A stretch of DNA of 64,000 nucleotides from Herbiconiux oxytropis. Lineage in GTDB: Bacteria > Actinomycetota > Actinomycetes > Actinomycetales > Microbacteriaceae. The notes beneath the pieces were generated by a model that ran no database searches, was not told the origin of the DNA, and saw only the letters and a program-made list of their open reading frames with translations. Below are positions 8,650-16,400 of the stretch, one piece after another (position 1 is the stretch's first letter; the number at the start of each line of letters is the position of its first letter). The stretch is taken from positions 1 through 64,000 of the forward strand of contig NZ_JANLCK010000008.1 in NCBI RefSeq assembly GCF_024979315.1. Reading direction: 5' to 3'. A program made the translations under genes and the position numbers.

Positions 8650-9156
8650 TCAGTGCTCACCTGGGACGGCGTCGCGGATGCGGCCCCAGGTGCTGCCCTC
8701 GTCCATGTGCTCCACGCCGATCAGGTGGTCGAAGATGATGTTCGTCTGGGTCGAGGCGACCGAGCTGTCGAGGCTCAGCTCGGTCGCCACGAAGTCGCGC
8801 AGCTGCCCGGTCGATGAGCAGGCGACGTGGATGAGGAAGTCGTCGGCACCGCCCAGGAAGAAGACGTTGAGCACGTTCGGCAGCGTGATCACCCGCTGCG
8901 CGTAGGTCTTGATCTGCGCACGGGCCTGGGCCTTGAGGCGCACGGCCACGATCGCCTCGATCGGCAGCCCCATCGACGCCCAGTCGGGCTGGGCGTGGAA
9001 CGACCTCAGCGCCCCGCTGGCCTGCAGCGCCCGCACGCGCATGAGGCACGTCGACGGCGCGATCCCCACGCGCTCCGCGAGCTCTTTGTTGGGCAGCCTC
9101 CCCTCGCGGCAGAGCTCCCAGACGATCCGCTCGTCGATTTCATCGATGGTGCCCAT
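8650..9156 (-). CDS. Lrp/AsnC-family regulator
   Basis: 168 aa. An N-terminal helix-turn-helix (residues about 5-55, with NKELAERVGIAPSTCLMRVRAL) is followed by a RAM ligand-binding domain. It is divergent from the alanine dehydrogenase gene, the standard arrangement for an alanine-responsive Lrp (AldR-type) activator. A GGGAGA sequence lies 10 nt upstream of the ATG. Confidence 0.92.
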   Translation of the reverse strand: MGTIDEIDERIVWELCREGRLPNKELAERVGIAPSTCLMRVRALQASGALRSFHAQPDWASMGLPIEAIVAVRLKAQARAQIKTYAQRVITLPNVLNVFFLGGADDFLIHVACSSTGQLRDFVATELSLDSSVASTQTNIIFDHLIGVEHMDEGSTWGRIRDAVPGEH

Positions 9157-9169
9157 GCGTGCGTTCTCC

Positions 9170-9238
9170 CGAATCCGGATACGCCTTCTGGCGCACAGAC
9201 CAAATTATATTCGGACTTCGTGACAGCATCCGGAATCG
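9170..9238. promoter_or_regulatory. lrp/ald divergent control region
   Basis: Between the divergent starts lie a near-perfect inverted pair, CGAATCCGGAT (9170-9180) and ATCCGGAATCG (9228-9238, one mismatch), and an AT-rich core AAATTATATT around 9202-9211 that stands out in this GC-rich DNA. Lrp operators are typically degenerate AT-rich palindromes; TATATT inside the core could also be the ald -10. Confidence 0.45.
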
Positions 9239-9278
9239 CTTCCATACTTCTGAGGACACACGACGTGGAGGAGATCAC

Positions 9279-10385
9279 GTGATCATCGGAGTTCCGAAAG
9301 AGATCAAGAACAACGAGTTCCGGGTGGCGATGACGCCCTCCGGCGTGTTCGAGCTGGTGCGGCACGGGCACACCGTGATGGTGGAGGCCCAGGCCGGCAC
9401 GGGTGCCGCGATCGCCGACACCGAGTACGAGGCCGCGGGCGCCACGATCGTCGACGTCGACGCCGTCTGGGGCGCCGAGATGATCGTCAAGGTCAAGGAG
9501 CCGATCGCTCCCGAGTACGACCGCCTGCGCGAGGGCCAGCTCCTCTTCACCTACCTGCACCTCGCCGCGGCCGAGTCGCTCGTCGAGGCGCTGCTGGCCT
9601 CGAAGGCCACCTCCATCGCTTACGAGACCGTGCAGCTGGTCGACGGATCGCTGCCGCTGCTCGCCCCCATGAGCGAGGTCGCCGGGCGCCTCTCGGTGCT
9701 CGTCGGCGGCTACCACCTGATGGGTTCCCAGGGCGGCCGCGGTGTGCTGCTGGGCGGCGTTCCCGGCGTGCGCCCGGCGAAGGTCACCGTGATCGGCGGC
9801 GGCATGGCCGGCGAGAACGCCGTGCAGCAGGCTGTGGCGGCGGGTGCCGACGTGACCGTGCTCGACCTCAGCATCCCGCGCCTCCGCCACCTCGACGAGG
9901 TCTACGCCGGTCGCGTGAAGACCGTCGTGTCGAACGCCTTCGAGCTCGAGCAGAGCGTGCTCGAGGCCGACCTCGTGATCGGTGCCGTGCTCGTGCCCGG
10001 CGCCGCGGCACCCAAGCTCGTCTCGCACGACCTGGTCTCGCGGATGAAGCCGGGCTCGGTGCTCGTCGACATCGCGATCGACCAGGGCGGCTGCTTCGAG
10101 GACTCGCGCCCCACCACGCACGACGACCCCACGTACCCGGTCGAGAACTCGATCTTCTACTGCGTGGCGAACATGCCCGGGGCCGTCTCCTCGACGTCCA
10201 CCTCGGCGCTCACGAACGCCACGCTGCCCTATGTGGTGCAGCTCGCGAACCTCGGTTGGCGTGCGGCCGTGGCGGCGAACCCGGCGCTCGTGCCCGCTGT
10301 CTCGACCGTCGACGGGCACCTCACGCACGCGGGCACGGCCGAGGCCTTCCCTCGATTCGGATTCACCGAGCTCGCGTCGCTGTAA
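9279..10385 (+). CDS. ald: Alanine dehydrogenase
   Basis: 368 aa. It interconverts L-alanine and pyruvate plus ammonia with NAD+. The GTG at 9279 is chosen as start: a GTGGAGGAG ribosome site lies 5 nt upstream, and the protein then begins [18 protein letters not shown] as in the family; the frame is open further upstream without homology. The Rossmann motif [12 protein letters not shown] lies near residue 170. Divergent from lrp and probably activated by it in response to alanine. Confidence 0.95.
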   Translation: MIIGVPKEIKNNEFRVAMTPSGVFELVRHGHTVMVEAQAGTGAAIADTEYEAAGATIVDVDAVWGAEMIVKVKEPIAPEYDRLREGQLLFTYLHLAAAESLVEALLASKATSIAYETVQLVDGSLPLLAPMSEVAGRLSVLVGGYHLMGSQGGRGVLLGGVPGVRPAKVTVIGGGMAGENAVQQAVAAGADVTVLDLSIPRLRHLDEVYAGRVKTVVSNAFELEQSVLEADLVIGAVLVPGAAAPKLVSHDLVSRMKPGSVLVDIAIDQGGCFEDSRPTTHDDPTYPVENSIFYCVANMPGAVSSTSTSALTNATLPYVVQLANLGWRAAVAANPALVPAVSTVDGHLTHAGTAEAFPRFGFTELASL

Positions 10386-10424
10386 CAGCGCGACACGCGA
10401 AATACGCCCGTAACGCACGGCGGG

Positions 10425-10588
10425 CATACTGGTGGAGCAACGTAAGCCGTTGCGGGCCCACCGGGCCACAAGATCTCGGTGGTGTGTGAGGGATGTCGGT
10501 GTCCCTGCCTTCGGCCTGCGATGCATCGTGCGGCCCGCGGCAGCTCCGGCTCTCCTCATGTCCTGACAACCGGTATGAAGTGAGAAGC
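10425..10588 (+). promoter_or_regulatory. 5' leader of the flavin reductase operon
   Basis: A CATACT -10-like hexamer lies at 10425-10430. Just after it is a stem-loop with GGTGG...CCACC outer and GCAAC/GTTGC inner arms (about 10431-10462), then an AGGGA/TCCCT hairpin inside the Cys-rich ORF. No FMN, SAM or cobalamin riboswitch core could be matched, so control is more likely through the leader ORF at 10482. Confidence 0.45.
10482..10583 (+). CDS. Cysteine-rich upstream ORF (33 aa), putative attenuator peptide
   Basis: It begins with GTG (10482; an in-frame GTG at 10479 is also possible) and reads V-C-E-G-C-R-C-P-C, four Cys codons in the first nine. It ends with TGA at 10581-10583, five nt before the FMN reductase ATG, in a different frame. 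Cys-rich uORFs translationally coupled to sulfur genes are known cysteine sensors in mycobacteria: ribosomes stall at Cys codons when Cys-tRNA is scarce. No strong ribosome site is visible. Confidence 0.6.
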   Translation: MCEGCRCPCLRPAMHRAARGSSGSPHVLTTGMK

Positions 10589-11140
10589 ATGGCACTGAAA
10601 GCAACGATCGTGGTGGGCAACCCCAAGCCGAGGTCGCGCACCCTCAAGGTGGCCGAGACCCTCGTGCAGAAGCTGCTCGTCGAGGGCTCCTACGAGCTCG
10701 AGGTGATCGATCTGGCCGACCACACGGCCGAGATCTTCGCCTGGCCCTCGGAGGAGATGGCGGCGCTGAACGCGCGGGTCGCCGGGAGCGACCTCGCGGT
10801 GTTCGCGTCTCCCACCTACAAGGCGACCTACACGGGGCTGCTCAAGGCGTTCCTCGATCGCTATCCGGCGAACGGACTCTCGGGGGTGACGGCCATCCCG
10901 GTGCTCACCGGAGCCGATCTCACCCACTCGATGGGGCCCACCGTGAACCTCGCACCGCTGCTCGTCGAGCTCGGCGCCACGGTTCCCGGGCGCGGGTTCT
11001 ACTTCGTGGCGGGCCAGATGGACCGCCTCGACGAGATCGTGGAGGCCGCCGCCCAGGAGTACATCGCCAACCTCGGCCGCCTGGCCGCGGTGGCGGGTGC
11101 CGCCCGCTCCCTCACTCCCGCATCCGCGCCGGTCTCGTAA
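10589..11140 (+). CDS. NAD(P)H-dependent FMN reductase (flavodoxin-like fold)
   Basis: 183 aa. The sequence opens VVGNPKPRSRT, the FMN-phosphate loop of the SsuE/MsuE/ArsH-type reductases, and has ASPTYKATYTGLLKAFLDR (about residues 72-90) typical of the family. It supplies reduced FMN to flavin-dependent monooxygenases, often those that release sulfite from sulfonates. ATG 10589 is preferred over an upstream in-frame ATG because the fold starts here and the Cys-rich uORF ends 5 nt before it. It probably forms an operon with the gene at 11159. Confidence 0.87.
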   Translation: MALKATIVVGNPKPRSRTLKVAETLVQKLLVEGSYELEVIDLADHTAEIFAWPSEEMAALNARVAGSDLAVFASPTYKATYTGLLKAFLDRYPANGLSGVTAIPVLTGADLTHSMGPTVNLAPLLVELGATVPGRGFYFVAGQMDRLDEIVEAAAQEYIANLGRLAAVAGAARSLTPASAPVS

Positions 11141-11158
11141 CCGCATCTGGAGCTGACA

Positions 11159-11698
11159 ATGACACTCACCCCTGAAACCCCCGACCTCGTCTCCGGGCCC
11201 GCGTTCGACCCGCGCGTGTTCCGCGACACCCTGGGGCACTACGCCTCGGGCATCACCATCATCAGCGGGATCGACGAGGAGGGCCCGATCGGGTTCACCT
11301 GCCAGTCGTTCTACTCGGTCTCGACCGAGCCCCCGCTGGTGTCGTTCAGCGTGATGACGAACTCCACCACCTACCCGCGTGTTCGCGAGACCGGGAAGTT
11401 CGCCGTCAACGTGCTGGCGCACGATCAGCACACCGTCTCGAACCAGTTCGCGCGCAAGGGCACCGACAAGTGGGCCGGCATCGACTGGACGCCGACCGCG
11501 GCCGGCAACCCCGTGATCGCCGACACCCTGATGTGGCTCGACTGCGACATCTGGGCCGAGCACGAGGCGGGCGACCACCACATCGTCATCGGGCGCGTCA
11601 ACGAGATGAGCCCGGCCTCGTGGCACAAGGAGGAGCCGCTGCTCTACTTCAAGGGCCAGTACCGCCACCTCCGCGACCTCGACGCCCTCGCGGGCTGA
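11159..11698 (+). CDS. Flavin reductase family protein (FMN-binding split barrel)
   Basis: 179 aa. RDTLGHYASGITIIS near residues 21-35 and FTCQSFYSVSTEPPLVSFSV near 45-65 match the flavin reductase/DIM6 split-barrel family, which reduces FMN with NAD(P)H for two-component monooxygenases. It lies 18 nt after the FMN reductase, with a GGAG site 7 nt before the ATG. Two reductases and no monooxygenase in the window suggest that the oxygenase partner is encoded elsewhere. Confidence 0.88.
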   Translation: MTLTPETPDLVSGPAFDPRVFRDTLGHYASGITIISGIDEEGPIGFTCQSFYSVSTEPPLVSFSVMTNSTTYPRVRETGKFAVNVLAHDQHTVSNQFARKGTDKWAGIDWTPTAAGNPVIADTLMWLDCDIWAEHEAGDHHIVIGRVNEMSPASWHKEEPLLYFKGQYRHLRDLDALAG

Positions 11699-11707
11699 GC
11701 ACTCTGC

Positions 11708-11763
11708 CGAGACGTCACTTTCCACGCATTCCCAGCGATCTTCGCGCGGAAAGTGACGTCTCG
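11708..11763. terminator. Inverted repeat between convergent genes
   Basis: Perfect 16-bp arms CGAGACGTCACTTTCC (11708-11723) and complement (11748-11763) around a 24-nt loop, between the stops of the flavin reductase and SNF2 genes. There is no T-tract on either side. It may be a bidirectional terminator or a dispersed intergenic palindrome. Confidence 0.6.
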
Positions 11764-11789
11764 CCGGTGGTGGGGAGGTGGGAGGGTCG

Positions 11790-14700
11790 TCAGTCCAGCA
11801 GCGCGCGGATGTCGTCGGCGGTGAGCGCGGCGTCGAAGCCGGCGTCGTCGAGCACGGCGTCGAACAGCTTCGCCTTGTGGCGCTTCAGCTCCATCACCTT
11901 CTCCTCGATGGTGCCGGTGGCCACGAGCCGGTAGACGTTCACGGGCTTGGTCTGCCCGATCCGGTGCGTTCGGTCGACGGCCTGCGCCTCGCTCGCCGGG
12001 TTCCACCACGGGTCGAGCAGGAACACGTAGTCGGCCTCGGTGAGCGTGAGGCCGAACCCGCCCGCCTTGAGACTGATCAGGAACACCGGGGCGTCTCCGC
12101 CGCGGAAGCGCTCGACGACCTCGGGCCGGTTGCGGGTGGAGCCGTCGAGGTGCTCGAAGGCGATCCCCTCGGCCTCCAGCCGGTCGGCGACCTTCGCGAG
12201 GTAGCTCGTGAACTGGCTGAACACGAGCGCGCGGTGGCCCTCGGCCGCGAGCTCGCCGAGCTGCTCCACGAGCACGTCGAGCTTCGACGAGGGGATGCCG
12301 GCGTGCGCCGGGTCGATGAGCGTAGCATCCAGACTCAGCAGGCGCAGCAGCGTGAGCGAGCGGAACACGATGAAGCGGTTGCGGTCGAGATCCTCGATCA
12401 GCCCGAAGAGCTTCTGCCGCTCGCGCTGCAGCACCGTGTCGTAGAGGTGGCGGTGGGCGGGCGCGAGCTCGACCTGCAGCACCTGCTCCTGCCGGGGCGG
12501 CAGTTCGGGCGCCACGGACTCCTTGGTGCGCCGCAGGAGGAACGGGCGGATGCGCCGGCGCAGCGTCTCGAGGGCCCGCGTGTCGAGGCCGCGTTCGATG
12601 GGCCGCTGGAACGTCTCGGCGAAGCGCGTGGGGGAGGGGAAGAGGCCGGGGGCGGTGAGGTCGAACAGGGCCCACAGCTCCATCAGGTCGTTCTCGAGCG
12701 GTGTGCCCGTGACGGCGAGGGTGAACTCCACGTCGAGCTCCCGGGCGGCGGCGTGCAGACGCGAGCGGTGGTTCTTCACGAACTGCGCCTCGTCGAGCAC
12801 GAGGCCCGCCCACGCCGTGCGGCGGTAGGCGTCGGCGTCGAGACGGAAGAGGGCGTAGCTCGTGATCACGAGGTCGGCGCCCTTGGCGGCGTCGGCCACC
12901 GTGCGGCCCGAGGCGGCCTCGGTGGCCGTGACCGTGCGCGCGACGAGACCGGGGGTGAAGCGGGCCGCCTCGTCGGCCCAGGTGGCGACCACGGAGGTGG
13001 GGGCCACCACGAGGAAGGGCGGGGGAGCGGTCGCGGGCCGGTGGTCGTGGGCGGGCTGATCGCGGGCCTGCTGCTCGTGCTGCTCTCGGGCGTGTGCGAT
13101 CAGCGCCAGGGTCTGCAGGGTCTTGCCGAGGCCCATGTCGTCGGCCAGCACCCCGCCCAGCCGGTGGCGCCAGAGGAAGGCCAGCCAGTCGAATCCGCTC
13201 TTCTGGTAGGGGCGGAGCTCGGCCGCCACTCCCGCCGGCAGGGCGGTCGCGGGCACGTGCTCGATGTCGCGGAGGCCCTCGACGGCTTCGCGCCAGGTGA
13301 CCGCCTCCACGCTCTCATGGGCGAGGTCGTCGAACTCAGCCCACAGGCTCAGCTGGTGGCGCGCGATCCGTACGCCGGTCTCCCACTCGTCGAGCGTGCC
13401 GGCCTCCTCGAGCAGCTCCTTCAGCCGGTCGAAGGCGGGGTGGTCGAGTGAGAGATAGGTCCGGTCGACCATGAGCATCTTCTTCGAGCCCTTCGAGAGC
13501 GCCTTGAAGAGCGGGCCGAACGGAATGCTGTAGCCGCCGAGGTTCACCACGATGCCGAGGTCGAACCAGTCCCGCTTGAGGGTCTCGACGGTCGTCAGGG
13601 TGACCTCTGGATGCCCCGTGAGCTCGCGGTAGACGGGGCGAGGGCCGATCACCTCCACGCGCACGCCCTCGAGGGCGTCGAGCATCGGCAGGGCCTTCTC
13701 GGCGAAGGCGGCGGCGTCGACTCCGCGGAGGGTGACGGGCGCGAGGTCGCGGGTGAGGGGCGGGACGGTCGTGGAGAAGCGGGTCAGCACGGCGTCGAGC
13801 TCGATCACGGTGTGCTCGACGATGGTGCGCTCGGCCTCGGGGTCGCGCACGCCGAGCCACTCCCAGTCGAGCTGCAGCAGGTCGTCGGCCCGGAAGCGGG
13901 CCGTGAGCAGGAGCTCGGGCGGAGGCACCTCGGGGAACGACACCGAGCCGTCGGCCGACTCGATCCCGACGCCGTGGCGGAGGGTCGGGAAGTACTCGTC
14001 GAAGAACTGCCTCGTCTCGGTCGGCGGGATCTCGAGCGGCGCGCGCCCGAGCAGGGCGAGCTGCTCGGGCGAGAGCGGATGCGGCGAGCCGTCGCGCAGG
14101 GCGGGGCCGAGCACCACCGAGGCGCGCCGGCCGGGGGCGGCGAGGCGGTAGGTGTAGAGGCCGTGCGTGCCGGTGGAGCCGGTGGAGCGGGGGTCGTGCC
14201 CCGTGTGGTCCCGCTGGCCGACATCGAAGGTGACCACGGGCTCGAGGTGGAGCGTGCCGTCGGGGCCCCGGCGGGCATCCAGACTCACGGTGGCGCCGCG
14301 GGCCAGCGTGACGACCCCGTGGCGGGCGGAGGTGACGAGCTGGATGCCGAGGCGGCCGGCCTCGTCGAGAAGCTGCCAGAGCAGGGGGCTCGTGAAGTCG
14401 TCGAGGGCCAGCCAGTCGGTCTCGGGGGCGGTGAGACCCGTGCGGGTGGCGCGGTGCAGGGCCGCGAACTGGGCGAACCACCGGTGGTGCTCGGGGTCGA
14501 GGTTGAGGCGGTTGACCTGGTGGGTGAACGTGCCCCAGGTCACGTTGGCCTTCACGAAGGCGCCGGACGACGAGCGGATGACGGGCCGCACGGCGAGGCG
14601 GCGGGTGCCGGGCCCAGCGGGGTTGCTGTTGCTGTTGCTGTCGGCGCTGTCGCCGTCGTCACCGCTGGCCTCCGCGGTCTTCGAGGTGGGGCCACGCCAG

Positions 14701-14828
14701 CGGTCGTGGGTGCGCGGGGTGAGCTCGCGCACCTCGAACTGCAGACCCATCGGTGTGGTGGGCTCGGCGGGGCCGGGCGCGGCGCTCACGACCTCGCCCA
14801 TCACCGCCTGCCAGCTGCTGCCCACCAT
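11790..14828 (-). CDS. SNF2/Rad54-type DEAD/DEAH-box helicase
   Basis: 1012 aa. The C-terminal ~480 residues hold a complete SNF2 core: DDMGLGKT (motif I, near 561), LDEAQFVKN (motif II, near 676) and QAVDRTHRIGQ (motif VI, near 953). The N-terminal half is a long actinobacterial extension without recognised motifs. It is probably an ATP-driven DNA remodeller or translocase; the substrate is unknown. ATG 14828 has GGAGG-like sequence upstream. A Ser/Asn repeat (NSNSN) lies near residue 65. Confidence 0.9.
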   Translation of the reverse strand: MVGSSWQAVMGEVVSAAPGPAEPTTPMGLQFEVRELTPRTHDRWRGPTSKTAEASGDDGDSADSNSNSNPAGPGTRRLAVRPVIRSSSGAFVKANVTWGTFTHQVNRLNLDPEHHRWFAQFAALHRATRTGLTAPETDWLALDDFTSPLLWQLLDEAGRLGIQLVTSARHGVVTLARGATVSLDARRGPDGTLHLEPVVTFDVGQRDHTGHDPRSTGSTGTHGLYTYRLAAPGRRASVVLGPALRDGSPHPLSPEQLALLGRAPLEIPPTETRQFFDEYFPTLRHGVGIESADGSVSFPEVPPPELLLTARFRADDLLQLDWEWLGVRDPEAERTIVEHTVIELDAVLTRFSTTVPPLTRDLAPVTLRGVDAAAFAEKALPMLDALEGVRVEVIGPRPVYRELTGHPEVTLTTVETLKRDWFDLGIVVNLGGYSIPFGPLFKALSKGSKKMLMVDRTYLSLDHPAFDRLKELLEEAGTLDEWETGVRIARHQLSLWAEFDDLAHESVEAVTWREAVEGLRDIEHVPATALPAGVAAELRPYQKSGFDWLAFLWRHRLGGVLADDMGLGKTLQTLALIAHAREQHEQQARDQPAHDHRPATAPPPFLVVAPTSVVATWADEAARFTPGLVARTVTATEAASGRTVADAAKGADLVITSYALFRLDADAYRRTAWAGLVLDEAQFVKNHRSRLHAAARELDVEFTLAVTGTPLENDLMELWALFDLTAPGLFPSPTRFAETFQRPIERGLDTRALETLRRRIRPFLLRRTKESVAPELPPRQEQVLQVELAPAHRHLYDTVLQRERQKLFGLIEDLDRNRFIVFRSLTLLRLLSLDATLIDPAHAGIPSSKLDVLVEQLGELAAEGHRALVFSQFTSYLAKVADRLEAEGIAFEHLDGSTRNRPEVVERFRGGDAPVFLISLKAGGFGLTLTEADYVFLLDPWWNPASEAQAVDRTHRIGQTKPVNVYRLVATGTIEEKVMELKRHKAKLFDAVLDDAGFDAALTADDIRALLD

Positions 14829-14892
14829 GCCTCCATGCTCCCATCCGCCACCGACGGCGCTGTCACCCGCTACGCCGTGGCCCGGCCTCGAC

Positions 14893-14922
14893 TTGGAGGT
14901 GGATCGATCTGCGTGCTAGGCT
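14893..14922 (+). promoter_or_regulatory. Promoter of tRNA-Arg
   Basis: TTGGAG (-35, 14893-14898) and TAGGCT (-10, 14917-14922) are separated by 18 nt. The predicted transcription start is about 27 nt before the mature tRNA. Confidence 0.7.
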
Positions 14923-14955
14923 CTGATGTTCGTGCGGAGAAGTCATCCGCACCAT

Positions 14956-15032
<77 letters not shown>

Positions 15033-15046
15033 GTAAGACCACCAGA

Positions 15047-15084
15047 ACACTCCCCCGTCGCATCACGCGGCCGGGGAGTGTTTT
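15047..15084 (+). terminator. Intrinsic terminator after tRNA-Arg
   Basis: ACACTCCCC (15047-15055) pairs with GGGGAGTGT (15073-15081) and is followed by a short T run (15081-15084). Confidence 0.8.
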
Positions 15085-15133
15085 CGTTGAGCCAGGGCGT
15101 GGCTTCCGAGAGGACCACCGAGCTCGGAACGGC

Positions 15134-15778
15134 TCACATCGGGGTCGAGGCGAAGCCGAGCCAGGTGTGACGGTTGCCTGCCCAGCACCAGCCCACCTTG
15201 GGAGCTCCGCGGCGACGGCGGCCATCGCGGCCGCTGCCGCCCGAGATCCAGATGGCCGGCGTGCGGGTGTCGAGCCCGTCGGCGATGCGCTTGCGCGATC
15301 CGATGGTCATGAAGCAGTGGCCGGGCTCGAGCAGGTCGGGCTGCTGCAGCAGCCAGCTGAGGCCTTCGTTGATGGTGAGGGGGCGGCGGCCGCGGGCGCG
15401 GAGCTCAGGCAGCGCCTCGTTCGGGGAGCGGTTGGCGAGGTCGTCGCCGCGCTCGATGCCGTGCACGAGGTAGAGGGGCTGCGCGGGGAGGTCGAGCTCG
15501 TCGAGGGGCGCGAAGTCGTCGAGGTCGGTCATGTCGGCCACCACGAATCCGCGCTTGCCGCCGCGGCTGAGCAGCGGCGCGAGGGCCGAGGGCGGCGCGA
15601 TGCAGGGGTTGACGACGAGGATCGAGTCGGGGCGCGCTCGGAGCTTGCCCGCGTAGCTGCGGAGCTCCTCCGGGCTGACGCCCGCGGCCTCGGGCAGACC
15701 CAGGTCGATCAGGCGCGCGAGCTGTTCGGAGATGGTGGGGGTGCGGGTCGTGGCGTCGGTCGTGAAGGTCAAGGACAT
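15134..15778 (-). CDS. DUF5701-like conserved protein
   Basis: 214 aa. It resembles the actinobacterial DUF5701 group (from memory of the family, not a search): an N-terminal helical part, a LLSRGGKRGFVVADMTDLDDF region near residues 70-90 and a Trp/Arg-rich C-terminus (WCWAGNRHTWLGFAS). Start at 15778 is chosen because MSLTFTT follows a GAGAGG ribosome site; the frame is open 24 codons further without support. No function can be assigned. Confidence 0.75.
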   Translation of the reverse strand: MSLTFTTDATTRTPTISEQLARLIDLGLPEAAGVSPEELRSYAGKLRARPDSILVVNPCIAPPSALAPLLSRGGKRGFVVADMTDLDDFAPLDELDLPAQPLYLVHGIERGDDLANRSPNEALPELRARGRRPLTINEGLSWLLQQPDLLEPGHCFMTIGSRKRIADGLDTRTPAIWISGGSGRDGRRRRGAPKVGWCWAGNRHTWLGFASTPM

Positions 15779-15918
15779 GGTGGTGCCTCTCGTGCCGGAT
15801 GAACAGCCCAACGCCGAAGGGGCATCCGCTATTCCGGTTGAGAAGTGCACAGGAGACGGCAGCGGAGCTGCAGAGCGGCCCGGATGCCGTCAGGGGTGCG
15901 GTTTCGAACGTCGCGCGG

Positions 15919-16263
15919 CTAGGCGCCCGAGCCGCCGGGGCCCGCGGTGTCGGAGGTGCCGCGCGCGGCGTCCCTCGCGGCTGTGGCACCCGTGCTGCCC
16001 GTGCTCCCGGTGCCGTCGGCGTCGGGGTTCGGGCTGTCGGCGTGCTCGTCGGCGGAGGACTCCGGCTCGAGGCCCTCGCCGGCGACCGTCATCGCGTCGG
16101 GATCGTCAGGATCGGCCACACGCTGCTCGTAGGTGTACTCGTCGCGGTTCGGATCCCTGCCCTGGTCGGGCGCATCCTGGTCGGGCGCATCCTGGTCGGG
16201 CGCATCCGCGTCGTGGGCCGCCCCGTCGGGGGCTGCTGTGTCATCGTGGGCTGCCGCGTTCAT
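15919..16263 (-). CDS. Small acidic, probably disordered protein
   Basis: 114 aa, rich in Asp, Ala, Pro and Gly, with no predicted fold and no known domain. Near residues 20-34 an exact 15-bp repeat (three copies, 16162-16206) encodes DAPDQ repeats. ATG at 16263 follows a GGAG site. Short acidic proteins like this are frequent but uncharacterised in actinobacteria. It is divergent from the LuxR regulator gene at 16401. Confidence 0.6.
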   Translation of the reverse strand: MNAAAHDDTAAPDGAAHDADAPDQDAPDQDAPDQGRDPNRDEYTYEQRVADPDDPDAMTVAGEGLEPESSADEHADSPNPDADGTGSTGSTGATAARDAARGTSDTAGPGGSGA

Positions 16264-16358
16264 GGGGCTCCGTTCGTCGTCGTGAGGTCTTTCGCGCGAG
16301 CCTACGACGGCGGGCGCGGGCGGCCCAGTCGATCCGGCGACAGGGGATTCCGTTCGGA

Positions 16359-16394
16359 GGCACCCCCACAACAGGGGGGTGCCACCCCTAGGAT
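16359..16394 (+). promoter_or_regulatory. Overlapping palindromes and -10 of the LuxR regulator gene
   Basis: GGCACCCCC (16359-16367) with its complement (16375-16383) forms one palindrome. GGGGTGCCACCCC (16376-16388) forms a second that shares the right arm. Directly after lies TAGGAT (16389-16394), 6 nt before the GTG start, so the palindromes cover the -35 region and are more likely protein-binding sites than RNA hairpins. Confidence 0.6.
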
Positions 16395-16400
16395 CGATAT

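Noticed and set aside
10386-10588. FMN, SAM or cobalamin riboswitch before the flavin reductase operon
   Set aside because: I looked for the conserved cores and found none; the Cys-rich ORF explains the leader better.
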